From: Mnemiopsis leidyi
Taxonomy: Eukaryota > Ctenophora > Tentaculata > Lobata > Bolinopsidae
Assembly: GCA_000226015.1 (NCBI GenBank)
Contig: JH154299.1
Location: 58,689 to 98,487 of the forward strand
DNA length: 39,799 nucleotides
Reading direction: 5' to 3'
The first letter of the stretch is position 1; each line of letters starts with the position of its first letter. The notes under the pieces are model-generated. The model did no database searches, was not told the origin of the DNA, and worked only from the letters and a program-made list of their open reading frames with translations. The position numbers and the translations under genes were made by a program. This document shows positions 20,963 through 32,900 of this stretch, piece after piece.

Positions 20963-22536
20963 AACTCATTCACCAAGTCTTCATCTATAAATTTAAAAGT
21001 TAAGTTTTTATATCGTCAGAATACTGAATTTAAAGTTTTGAATACTTCAACACAAAGCTGTACACAAACATTGCTACACGTTGCATAGCCCTGCGCGCGC
21101 GAAGTTTTTTTTTTGAAAAGGGTCACAACGTGAGACAACACAAACAAACTTGTTTGACTTTGTCCGACCCTCATTCGAAGCCAGTATATCATTCCCGGAG
21201 AATAAAATGACGGGAGGGTGCGCGCTGCTGTACAAAAACAAACGCCCCCTGAGAGACAACATGAAATTCAAAGGCCAGAAATGCGTGAGAGCGCGTGATG
21301 GCCGCAGCTAGATAAGCTTAAGTTCACCTAACTCAGTGCTACGCAGGTAGAATACGCCCTTTTGCAACCATCTCTGGCGGCACGCGCGACGCGCGCGCAA
21401 AAGGGCTCTGGTCAAGCATTGCTTAAAGCGAAGTTTAGTTGAATCGAGCGCTACTGTCACTTTAAACTTAAAACTAACAATAATTGACTGGCTTATTTAA
21501 ACCTGTTCTATGGTAAGTTAATTTTGGCTTTCTCGAGTAAGTAAGCTTCTTTTTAAATTAATACTACATACAAAAAACTTTTCTTATTGTAGTGCGAGAA
21601 TTTAGAAAGAATATTTGTCTGTGCAATTGCTGGGTTCATTTTGTTATTGTTCGTGCAACTTAATGAGGTGTTTTATTTAAGAAGCTTTTGTTGCATCACT
21701 GTGGTATTTTGTATATTTTCCCAGAAAAAAATTCGAAAAAGGTTAACTATTTGTGAAGTTAATATATCAAAAGATCTATGTGGTTTTCAAAGCTGTATCG
21801 TCATTTGTTGCAAATTACAATAAAAAGTACGTTCTACCTTAACTGACGAAATTGAACCAAAACAAAAAACTTGAGTCTAATGATCTAGATTGATAGTAGG
21901 ATACAAGTGATTTTATAAAAATTGAGACAGTTAAATAATCTAAGTTTTTTATTTACGCATGTTTCTTCATTCTTACACAGCTCTGAGTATAGATTAAACT
22001 GTTTTAACATCACTTAAAAGTTATTAGAAATTGCAATATTGGGATAGTAATATAACTTTCAGTTAAATGAACATTAAAATGATAGCTTAGCAAACATATG
22101 ATGCCATGATGTAAAATTTGACAAGTATATTAAACTACAGGCATATTTTGGGGGTCTGATCATACATTCTAATTTGAAAGAATAAAGTATGCTAAAAACA
22201 TTAACCACTCGAGGCAAAGCCGAATGCAAGTTAACGCAATAGCCTGTCAAGGCAAAGCCAGATGCAATTATTGCAGTTATTGGTGCAGCCTCAAGCAATA
22301 ACTGCAAATAATCGCACTCAGCCTTGCTTTAAGCAATTATGCAGTCCTTTGCACAAGGTGGAATTAAATAATTGCATTCTGTATTGCCATAGGCAATTAT
22401 TGACTTAACCCTGTTCAATATAATGGGTCTTGAATTCATTATACTGTCAAATTATCATATATGATGATTTTTATTTCATATCTGTGCTATATAATCATTC
22501 ACACAGTTCAAAGTATAATTCTCAGGTTATTTAGCA
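20963..22536. other. Intergenic with small inverted repeats
   Basis: No gene is seen. Inverted pairs are gcccttttgc (21356-21365) with gcaaaagggc (21397-21406) around a CpG-rich core, and attattgcagttattg (about 22267-22282) with its complement at 22296-22312 (one bulge). The region 22200-22390 repeats words such as ggcaaagcc-gatgcaa and may be a degenerate MITE. It should also contain the promoter of the downstream hydrolase gene. Confidence 0.45.
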
Positions 22537-25500
22537 ATGACAGCAATCAATGTAAACCCAAAGATTAGCTTGGTCACTACCATAATATCATGGCTTGGCA
22601 TCATCAGTTTGATAGTGGTGGCCAGAAATGACAGGATTATATACTTCTACCTTGCTGCTTCAGTTTTGGGATTGCTGCTAATTAACTCTGTTTTGTTTAA
22701 AATGTTCAGACTTTCTTCTGTTTCATACGACTTTGTTGTCTACCATTTTGTTACATCTCTCAGCATTGCTTTGGCAACACTTATCTCAAACCTTAGTCTG
22801 GCTCCTTACCATAGGGTCAGTTTTCAGCACATCACCTCTATAACTAGGTAGCTGTAGTTTTTTGTATTGATTAATGATAGAATGTATTTATAATGATTAA
22901 ATAATGATTCAGAATGCATAATTTAATATAATCTGTGAGGCAGAGTGTTGTATCATTCAATTTACATACTATGATGGCCTTATTTCGAATTAATGTGTTG
23001 CCTGACCTCTCAGCAATATAGAGGTTGAGTGAATATAATTTACTATTCTCCTATCTTCACTGATTTAAATAATCTGCTACACCTTTCTTGGTTCAGAATG
23101 TTTCCCATGATTTCTAAATTCATTTGAAATTGTGATAACTATGTTTTGATGGTCATGAAATCACAATCTGAATAATAATTTCAATATATTTTTGTCCTAC
23201 CACTGCATAGGTTGTCATTAGAGTCCCATTTCAGGTAGTATAAATTTTTGACAAACTTTACTCCAACCCCCTTCCATAAATTTATTCTTGAAGCATAAAA
23301 TGGATTTACCACCCTTCTGATTAAGTTGTAAAGGCCTTTACCATTCTTTATGAGGCTATTTAACTTGAAAACTTGTTAAACTTGTAATGTATCAAAAGGT
23401 GAAGGCTTGCAAAGGCAACCATTGCCTTTTCATGATACATTTTGTTACAGTTTTGATATTTTCATAATTCTCACGGATAGGCAAATCATTATTTACGAAA
23501 AAATTTAATGAAAAAGAAGAAGCTTATTACTTAAAATTAACTACCTTATTATATGGCAAAAATCAAGATTACAATCCCCTCATGATAATGAAGCAAAGCT
23601 GTATGAAAACCCTTTCTCTAGTAAAACAGCACTCTTCAGCACATGATCTAGTTAAAAATACCATTGTCTTCAAACCCAGAGAGCATGCTTCAAAATAACT
23701 AAGTAGTTAGCTGTTACCTATTTATTTATTTCAGGTATTCAGATCAGTTACTAAGCTTCTGCTTTTAGTCCCTCACAGACCATTCCAATCTTGCACATAC
23801 AAAACTGAAGTTTTGGAAGATGTGCCAGTAAGGGTGTATTCACCTTCTACCATCAAATCAGACGTTGCTATTGTCTACTTTCATGGAGGTAAACATTGTT
23901 CTATAAAACCTAAGTTCTTTTTCATCACTTACATTAGCACCTTTGATGTTCTTTATTGTCTGTAAAAAAACGTTACAAGATGTTGCTAAAAATAAGCCAG
24001 AATATTTTCAGGGATGTTCTGCTACTACAATCAAGCTATGTATCATTCGCTGATGTACTCAATAGCCATAGCAAATGGTTGCAAAGTTATCTTGTGTGGT
24101 CAAAAACTTGCTCCAGAGTATCCATTTCCCAATGCAGTTATTGAAGCATATCAGGTATTGTCTTCTGATGCTTATTGTCTTTCAACTTCATTTACTTCCA
24201 AGTTATGCTTACTAATAGCTTTTTCTACGGTGGGCCTAAAAAGTTCACTGTTAAAGCTTCAAATTTGCTTTCTCCGTATTCTTTTCTTATATTGACTAGT
24301 ACCAAATTTCAGGTAATCAACTGGGTGCAAACCAGGGATGCATACCTAGGAATAAACAAACGAAGAGTAATAGTAATGGGGGACGGAAGTGGGGGTGCAC
24401 TGGCAGCGGCAGTTTCTATTTTACATCAAAGAAACGAGGGAAAATCTTTGTTGGACAGTACCGCTGACCTTCAACCTCCCCTAGCAGCTCAGGTACAATT
24501 ACTGTAGGTGCACCACCTTTATTTTTTCGAACCTTGATAAAACACTTGCCCAACCTACCCTGTTATTTAAGAGAAATACAAGTAGATGATATATATTCCA
24601 CAACTCCCGTGGTGAAATTAGCCTTGCCGAAACTACCGATTCACAGCTCGAGCGGCTCAGCTGCAAAACACATGTTCCTCTATACTATAAAATCATCAAT
24701 TAAGTAGAACAGTCCTGATTGACGGATATTTATTTCGGGTTAAATAGACAGTGCAAAATTTGCTTCAGTGCATGTGGCTGCAGCGATTTTCAGAAGCTGA
24801 TAACTTGTGAAAAGAAATTTAAAAGCTAATCTTAAGCCTATTTGTACTTTAGTTATTAGAGACGGTTGCTAATACAATTGTTGCTTTTAAGGCTGCGTAG
24901 AATACGATTACGTCATAGTATGCACTGGTGACAAATCCAAACAACCGATACGTCATGATCATCATGGCAATGATGTGCCCTCTGTTTCATCTCCGTTGCT
25001 TTTTGTTAAATCGATCTTCATTTTCCAGATACTGATAAATCCGGTTCTACAAGCATTTTCCTACGGAGAAGATAGCTCCCTCAACCCCAGTCACCAAAGT
25101 GTCGTTAAACTGAAGTCTCTCTTCCTTTCATATTACCTATCTGGCAACGCCTCATTCTCCTCGTACCTTGGTATGACAAGAGTATACTTCGCTGTTTGTG
25201 CCTAAAACTTTTCTAACACTGATGATGTGAAAGCTTGATCATGACGATTTGACCAGGATCTATTTACCTATCGAATATCACTCCAAAACTCTGCTTTTCT
25301 CAGGCACGCTAGAGGGCTCAACAGATGACTACCCGAGGTTCTGGAGCTCACTTATCGATGATGCAGTAAAAACACGTGACCCTATATCAGAGTTGAGACC
25401 AAGTTTGGATGGAGTTTGGAACGAGTTTGCTTTTCCACTGATGTGTGCTGATCCTAGTGGACTCCCTGCTTCGTTAATCGTGGGATACGTGGAGGATCAG

Positions 25501-25874
25501 AGTTTTGATGATGCTAGGTTATTTCCACCTCATTGAATTATTTATACTTAGACTACAAGCTTACCCAACTTATCTTATGTGTTGTTTCGTGCATAACAAG
25601 AGTACATCGACTAAAAGATTTTCGCTGTACAAATATTTTCATTATATAGTGCTATTTCATTATATAGTGCTATTTTGACTAAAGAAGATGTTGATCTACA
25701 AAATATGTATGTTTCAGGTATTTCTCAGAGTGGTTGCAACATCACAGAGTACCAGTACAGTTCATACGTGAGTTGAGTGGTTACCATGACAACCTTCTCC
25801 TACACTCCATATCTCCCAGTGCCAAGAAAGTATTGCAGCACGTGGCAGACTACATCGAACAAACTGTTTGCTGA
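22537..25874 (+). CDS. AADAC/NCEH1-type alpha/beta hydrolase, probable pseudoenzyme
   Basis: Exons 22537-22815, 23735-23888, 24012-24154, 24313-24492, 25029-25170, 25304-25517 and 25718-25874 are all phase-consistent and give 422 residues (family about 400). The family comprises ER-membrane arylacetamide deacetylases and neutral cholesterol ester hydrolases of the hormone-sensitive-lipase type. Seen: three hydrophobic segments at about 11-28, 33-54 and 67-87 (the family usually has one); oxyanion motif YFHGG at 141-145 followed by Met instead of the third Gly; LAPEYPFP; ILINPVLQ; the acid residue in VEDQSFDDA (about D364); and GYHD (H394). The usual GDSAGG is GDGSGG at 215-220: glycine holds the nucleophile position and serine sits one residue later. 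The acid and histidine are kept. It may be a pseudoenzyme, or it may use a shifted serine. Confidence 0.9.
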
Positions 25875-26961
25875 AATGTTTGATGTTTGCGGTACGAGAA
25901 GGTGGCTATGTACTGGCACTTACTACTCCCACTGTTTGTCGGAAAGTTGTTTGTTTACGAGTTATTTGGGTATATATGAACTGGTTTAGGTGCTCAGTAC
26001 TGGAAATAGTATTAGTGCTATTATCTGGTGACAGGTGCTCCACTTGCTCCTCATATTAGTAAATTTTAACCTCCTAATTCATCAGTGCATTTGGGCTGGC
26101 TTTTTTGTAGCCAGAGTTCACACAGGCCCTAAAGCTCTAATTGAAGCAGATATTAAGTGATTCTTCTCCCCAAGTGTGAAGTGGTCGGTTCCTATTCTTG
26201 TAATTTGTAACCTGTAATAATATCCCAGCAGTGTCTCTTCTTGACCAGCTGCAGTGAAGTTAATTACACATACTACAACTGCTGTATTGTATTGTCTGGG
26301 AGGGTCTATCCTTCTAGGCCTCTAGGTTACTTGGTGTAGACGCTTTTTTGTTTTGATAGGATTTTTCTGCGTTATTTCAGTCAATTATTATGTTTATTCA
26401 TTTTCAGACTTATTTGTTGTGTTTCCACATTATTCCATAATGTGACTTTTAGTCAACAACTGTTTAATGTCTTTAAATGGCTGGCCGGTTCTCGCAAAGC
26501 ATACAATTTAATTGAATTTTAATTTGGGACTGAATTTAGAACTTTAAAATTCAGAATTAGCTTTTTCTTAATGTTGAGGTAGACTATGGTGATCGATTTA
26601 AAGTTTATTCTATCACTAAGGTTAAAATATCCCACATATGACAGGTAGGCACTAAATTTTGACAATTTTACATTTGATAACATTAATCATCGAATTTGGT
26701 ACCATTTGGTAAAAATCTGTAAATTGTATATTCTGACTTTTGTTGATTGTGCAGGCTAATTGTTGCAGAAAAAATCAAAATTCCAGTTACAATTTCGAAC
26801 CTTTTTCATTTTAGCATTCTTATTATTGAGTAACTTCGTTTCAATATTCTGATAAGTGCCACCATGACCATTGATGATAAATTGTACAAATCTTTGCCAA
26901 TGTAACACGATTTTATGATGAGCCCAATCTAAATTTATAGAATAGCGTGCCTGGACAAGAC
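25875..26961. other. Intergenic between the hydrolase and SPT2, no gene seen
   Basis: AT-rich. It must hold the hydrolase 3' UTR and the SPT2 promoter/5' UTR. A pyrimidine-rich tract ending in gtgcag at about 26756 could be a 5' UTR splice acceptor. Confidence 0.45.
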
Positions 26962-29900
26962 ATGGACTTTGACGCACTGATGGCCCAAGCTCGAGCTAAC
27001 GAGGAGCAAGGAAAGAAGGTGAGTCTATCTTTCTACTATAATATAATACTTGTATTTTACTAAGTAGTATATAATGTACAATGGTACAGCAGGGTAAAGT
27101 GTGTTGTAGAGTGTTGTTATACATCCTATATGTACAGGATATTGTACATTGTTATCTTAATAGATACTAAGAAACTTGCGGCTATACCTAACTGGCCAAC
27201 AACCAGCAGGACAAACTCTCTTAGACACAAGACAGTCGAACTTCTTAACTTCACTAGAACAGATATCAAAATTAGAAGAGTTACAAATAAACTTTCTCAG
27301 ACAAAGTTAAAAAACCATGCAACTTGGAACCAGGCCGATCAACTCAGAAACTTAGAGCTGATCTCGTCCGTAACAAAGAAGAGGAGAAGAGAAGAAAGAT
27401 TGCAGAAGAGGGTAGGTCTTACTTCTTAGTATATCTACACAGTAAAATTAATCTTCAGTTAAATACCTTATATTCCGCAGAGCTGCTGTCTGCTGATCTG
27501 TTAAAATGTTTTACTGATCTCATAAACTACAATATAACCGTAGATCGATAGTATTTAACATTTTTATCTACAAACATTTTTATCAGAATATTTCAGAACG
27601 GTTTGGTAGGCAAGAACGTGAAAAACTAGCGAAAATGGAAGCACAGATGGCAGAACACGAGAGGAAACTTAAAGAAGAGCAGGAGAAGCTGGACAAACTT
27701 GATCAAATACACAGGGTGGGTTATGTAGACCTTGTCAAGGTTTAACTACGTTGTAGACCTTCTTGTCGAACTGTTAAAGTGTTATTTACAAATGTTCTGA
27801 AACCTTCGAATACTTGTATGATTTTTCCTAAAGAGAATTACTTATTCTAGATTAACTATCGATCGTCTTTATAGGAAGCCCAAGAACGGAAAGCAAAGAT
27901 GGAAGCAGAACAACAAGCAAAACGGGATGCCATACGACAAGAGCAAGATCGTAAGAGAGAAGAGGAACGTCAGAAAAAACTCAGTGCACGTGCTGAGAAA
28001 ATGGGAGATTTTATTGATGACGACAACGACATTTTCAAACGACGACAACGTGATCTGGATGAGAAGAAACGACGACGAGAGCAACGCAAGAAAGACGACA
28101 TATGGAGGAGACGTGAAGAACACAAACGTGGAATGAAGGATCGAGACAAAGAGAAACTAATGGCCAAGATTAGAGAAGACGCCAAGAAAGTGGCCATGTC
28201 TCTGTCAAAAGGTTAACTATTTGAATAATTCAAATTTATATGTTATAATTATATTTCTATGCGTTGGACTATAGTATGGTACCCAGACCCCAGTTGACTC
28301 TCCCTGCATGTTATAAAATTACCAAATATTCTCTCACGCCAGGAACACCAGGAAGAGAAGACACTCCAGAGAAGAAGAAGAAAAGAACCAGCTCCTCCAG
28401 CACCTCCAGACTTCTTGACATTGAAGAGAGTGCTTATATGGAACGGAAACGGTAAGGGGTTCTCTAGAACTTTCTTGTTGGAGCTAAAGATATTTTGAGG
28501 TTTTTAAATGCAGAAAAAAGCAATATCCTGAAAATGTTACTTGGTTCCGAAATCCAAATTCCCGAAGCAGAATTAATACTTATCGAGTACTGTTGATTGT
28601 CGATATGGACACGAACTTTTTCACAAAAAAATCCTTGGAGAATTTTTCGAATGAGTCCTAAGCACTTAATAGCTGAGTACGAAATGTTGCTAGTAAAACT
28701 GGTGTTTAGTGCAAGAAAGGAAAAGAGGGCGGAATTGAAGAAAGAGTTAAGAACTAGACGCGCCTCAGAGATCGAATCCAGGTCCATTATACTGCATGTC
28801 TGTCTTTAAAGTCTTTTTTTCTTTAAAAATTTAGCATCTTTTTGTGGTGTGATAGCCAAAATTTTTGTCCCGAAAATATAGTTCTATAAATCAAAATGGG
28901 ATCAAAATTCGTAATCCCCGATTTTACACCGTTTACTCATTTAACTTGAAACATTATAATCACTACTTATAGCATGTGTAGTGTGTACCCATAAGCTGGA
29001 TTCTATTTGCACGTGTAGAATTTCCCATTCACTAACTACCTAATCTTTGTTCTTCGGTGGATCATGGAAAAATTTGTTTGTATCCAGGCGCACCTCTTTC
29101 TCTTAAAACTTAGTTAAAAATTTCAATCCTCCTGTTGTTATCTGTTGGTATTGTGTAAAATCGGGGTGAATTTTTGCATTACAATCAATTTCTGTCATCA
29201 CTCATCACTAATAAATTACAAATCGCTTTATTTTAACGCTCAGCTAAATATAATTAAAAAGAATTGAAACTTTCTCGTGCATGATGACTTTGGATAAATT
29301 ATATTTCATATTAGATATTATATCTGCGTCTGCCCCAAAATTAATTTTAAGTTACAATCAAATTCGGAGAAATGACTGCTAATTTTCTTTCACAAATTAC
29401 CAAATACATGGTAAAATGATTTATGTTTGGTGAATATCTATTTTCCATAATCCTTTACCCTAATCCTTTACCCTAAAAAATGTGACGATTGAAAAATATG
29501 ATAAATTTTTCGATCAGATCTCAGATAAAACCTATTTCGGATTTAAACAATATCTTTCAAAATATCCGATGCATTTAATCAATATGTTTGAGAAGAATTT
29601 TTGTTTAAATCAAAATTTTTGTCAAAATATATTTTATGCTTATAAACTCAAATGAACTCTGGTTTGTTGATTTAAAACTCACCAACCTCGCAACAGGGCC
29701 GAGACGAGCAGTTCTAGCGAAGGAGAGATAACGACCAAACCTCCACGTCAAAGACGCAGAGTTTCCCCTGGAGTTAGGGATACTCCGACCTCACATACCG
29801 GCGAGAATGAAACACAAGGGGCTGCAGATAGAAACAGACGGTCGCACAGTCGAGAGAAGCCGGAAGTTCGGTCTGAAAACGGGGATGTGGAAAATGTGAC

Positions 29901-32900
29901 GTCACCTTCGGGGGGACTTTCTCAGGAGAAACCTAAGGTATATTTGCGATTCTATTAATTTTGTTTTTACCTTCACAATTGCTATTTTTTCATCTCTCAT
30001 GCTTTTTGGGTTTCGGCAAAAGTCAATGGTAGGATTTTGTGATTTTTAAGTTTTTGTTTTAAATACCTAAAATTTCACAGTCAGTTGCAAGATTTTCGAA
30101 CCACTAAACAGCGCCGGTATCATCGCACAAACTACAATCGAATTGTTTCATTTTCACGGCCAATTTTTTTACTGCTGTAGAATTCTTCCAGCTGTCTGTG
30201 TTGCAGAAATTTTGTTGACAGTATCTGCTCTCAAATTTTTTATCTGCTGCTCAAATTTCATTTACGGTATCTGCTGCTCATTTGATCAGTCGCTTCTAGC
30301 AGAGGGCAGATACTAGCAAAGCAGCTCCTTTAGAATAACCAAGCAGGCGCTATTCTTGTGTTAACAAGTTCCATTTGATCCAGGTGTCAGATATTTTGGG
30401 AGGTAACGTTGATACTGCAGCCCTCTCTGCTGCTCTCAACCACTTTATAAAGTTTCCCTCAGGACCACTTGCAGTAAGTTTAAGTGTGTTGTTGTCTTTG
30501 TCTCGGTGATTTCGTGTGGTGTTTCGGATCTGATTGAAATGACTGAAATTTGACATAATAACTCACATTAGTTTTGTCACAGCATGCATAGCATTTTTGA
30601 TCAAGCTGTAAAACATCTCTATAACGGATAATTTAAAGACACGATTTAAGTACCGCCAAAGCACATGACAATATCAAACATTACTTTTTACAAAGATGCT
30701 TTACAGTGTTACTAGTTGTGTATATCTAAAGCATGTCCATGTGCTGATTTTAACATGTCTTATAAAACTCTGAGGAGAGCAATATTTCAAAATTTAAAAC
30801 AGTTGCAAGTCAGTAGGCAATTATACAATATAAGAAACAAAGAATGGGATCACGGATAAAATTGGTTTTCAATGATATAGAGTTGCAGTATTCATGGCAT
30901 TCAAATCGTTATATTTAACGACAGAGTTGCTCAATGATTATTGGTCGCATCAATTTTAATACCGTAGCACATGAACTGAACAAAGACATGAACTAAATTT
31001 GTAACTAACAATAATATTCAACTAAAAACTGCTTCTATAAATATCCAACTAAAATTTCCACTGAAATATGCAACTAAAAATATTTAACTAAAAATATTCA
31101 ACTAAAAACTACTGAAATATTGCTCTCCTCAGGAGATATCCGATGCGGAGTATGACAGTCACGAGGAACAGAATAATCGGTCCCCACTGGCTCCTCTTTA
31201 CAAGCCCACAAATAGTGTCACTTCAGAAGCTCAGTATAGCCCTCTAGACTCAGTTTTCTCAGAGAGTTTGACCTCACAGACTTTATCCTCCCAGACTTTA
31301 ACTTCACAAACTTTAACTTCACAAACTTCGTTGCCTCATAGAGGTAGTGATTCAGTGTTTAAGGAGACCTTAGTATCAGAAACTACTTACAGTCCGCGTA
31401 ACATTCAGGGTGACGCACCATGCCTCTCTTACTCCCCCTCAGTCATCCCCGCCAAATACAGCCCAGAAAATTTCAGCGACTTGAAGTCCAACATCGAGTA
31501 CATACCGTCCAGTGTAAACGAGGCGGGGCTAGATGCGATCCCATACACTCCCGGACCTTCCAAGTACACGTCTGTAGACTACACCCCCACCTGCGAAATG
31601 CTAACTTCAGAAACTCAGAGTATGGAATATGCGCCTGCATTGAGCAGTGTGCTGGACAACTCAGAGTACGTTCCTGCAATGAACGTCACCCAGGAAAACT
31701 CAGAATATATCCCAGCAATGAGCGCAGCTCAGGACAATTTGGAGTACTCTCCAGCGCCAATCCAAACTTCGACTAACATCGAGATCTCTCCTCAACCTAG
31801 TGCTTTCACTCCCAACACGTCAGAAGCAGCCCCGTCTGAAGGCTTCATGAGTCCCTGTACCCTTCAATCAGAAACAGTGTACAGCCCCTACCCTCCTACC
31901 GCAGACAGTCCCACCACACCACAGTCAGAAACAGTTTATACCTCAGCCTACCTTCAATCAGAAACCGTCACCAGTCCCTCCGCCTTGAAAACCCAGCCAA
32001 CTTCAGCAACTCTCACTAACAGTCCCGATAACAATCAGCACGAAACTCTGGTTTCTGAAACTGTAACTAGTAGTCCCTCTCAGTTCGTCTTTTCTCCCTC
32101 CAAGATTACTCCCTCACTGGACAATTTCTGTTATTCTCCGCTAAAGAACGAGGAGATGGATCTATTGAAAAGTCCAAATTCACAGGATTCATCAAAAACC
32201 ACCAAACAAACAGATAGAACTGGGGGTTTAGAGAACGAACCTGAATATTATCCTCAGAAAATTAGTGCAACCCATCATAATAATGGCGAAATAAACACCA
32301 GAATCTCCTCCGAAACACAAAACTCAAACCAGGATAGAACGGAAGCTGAAAATTCACCTAACGGAAACGGCCCCATGAACAACCGTACACAAGAAGACGG
32401 AGTGATGGAGGAAAAATACTCTCCAGAACGTGTCGAAACAGAGACCCACTACTCGCCGTCCCGACCAGCAGTGAGCGGGGACGCTCAATACTCGCCAGGG
32501 ACAGTAGAAAGTAACGTCCACTACAGTCCCTGTCCTCAATACGTACCCGAACATATTACCAACGAGACGACACTGATCTGTTACACTCCCGCTCGGCCCA
32601 TTAGAACTGGTACTCAATGTGAAGTGGAGATGGCACCTAATGAAACTGAAATGCCGTGCGAGACCATGCCTGCTTATGAGGGGGAGGACCAAAATGAGGT
32701 GGAACTTACTCCTAATGAGACAGAAATGTTTTGTGATGCTACACCCAAGCAAGGTGTCACGGAAATGACCCCCAACGAGACCGAAATGAACTGTGAGATG
32801 ACGCCCGATCCGAGCGAGAACATGACGCCCACGCAAAACGAGGTAAATTACAATGAGTCGGAGAGCGACGAAATTGGTAGCGATAAAGATAGCGAGGCCG

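Noticed and set aside
27130-27347. Longer exon 2 for SPT2 using the stronger acceptor at 27300
   Set aside because: That frame runs into a stop in exon 3; the acceptor at 27347 keeps the frame from exon 1 to exon 4.
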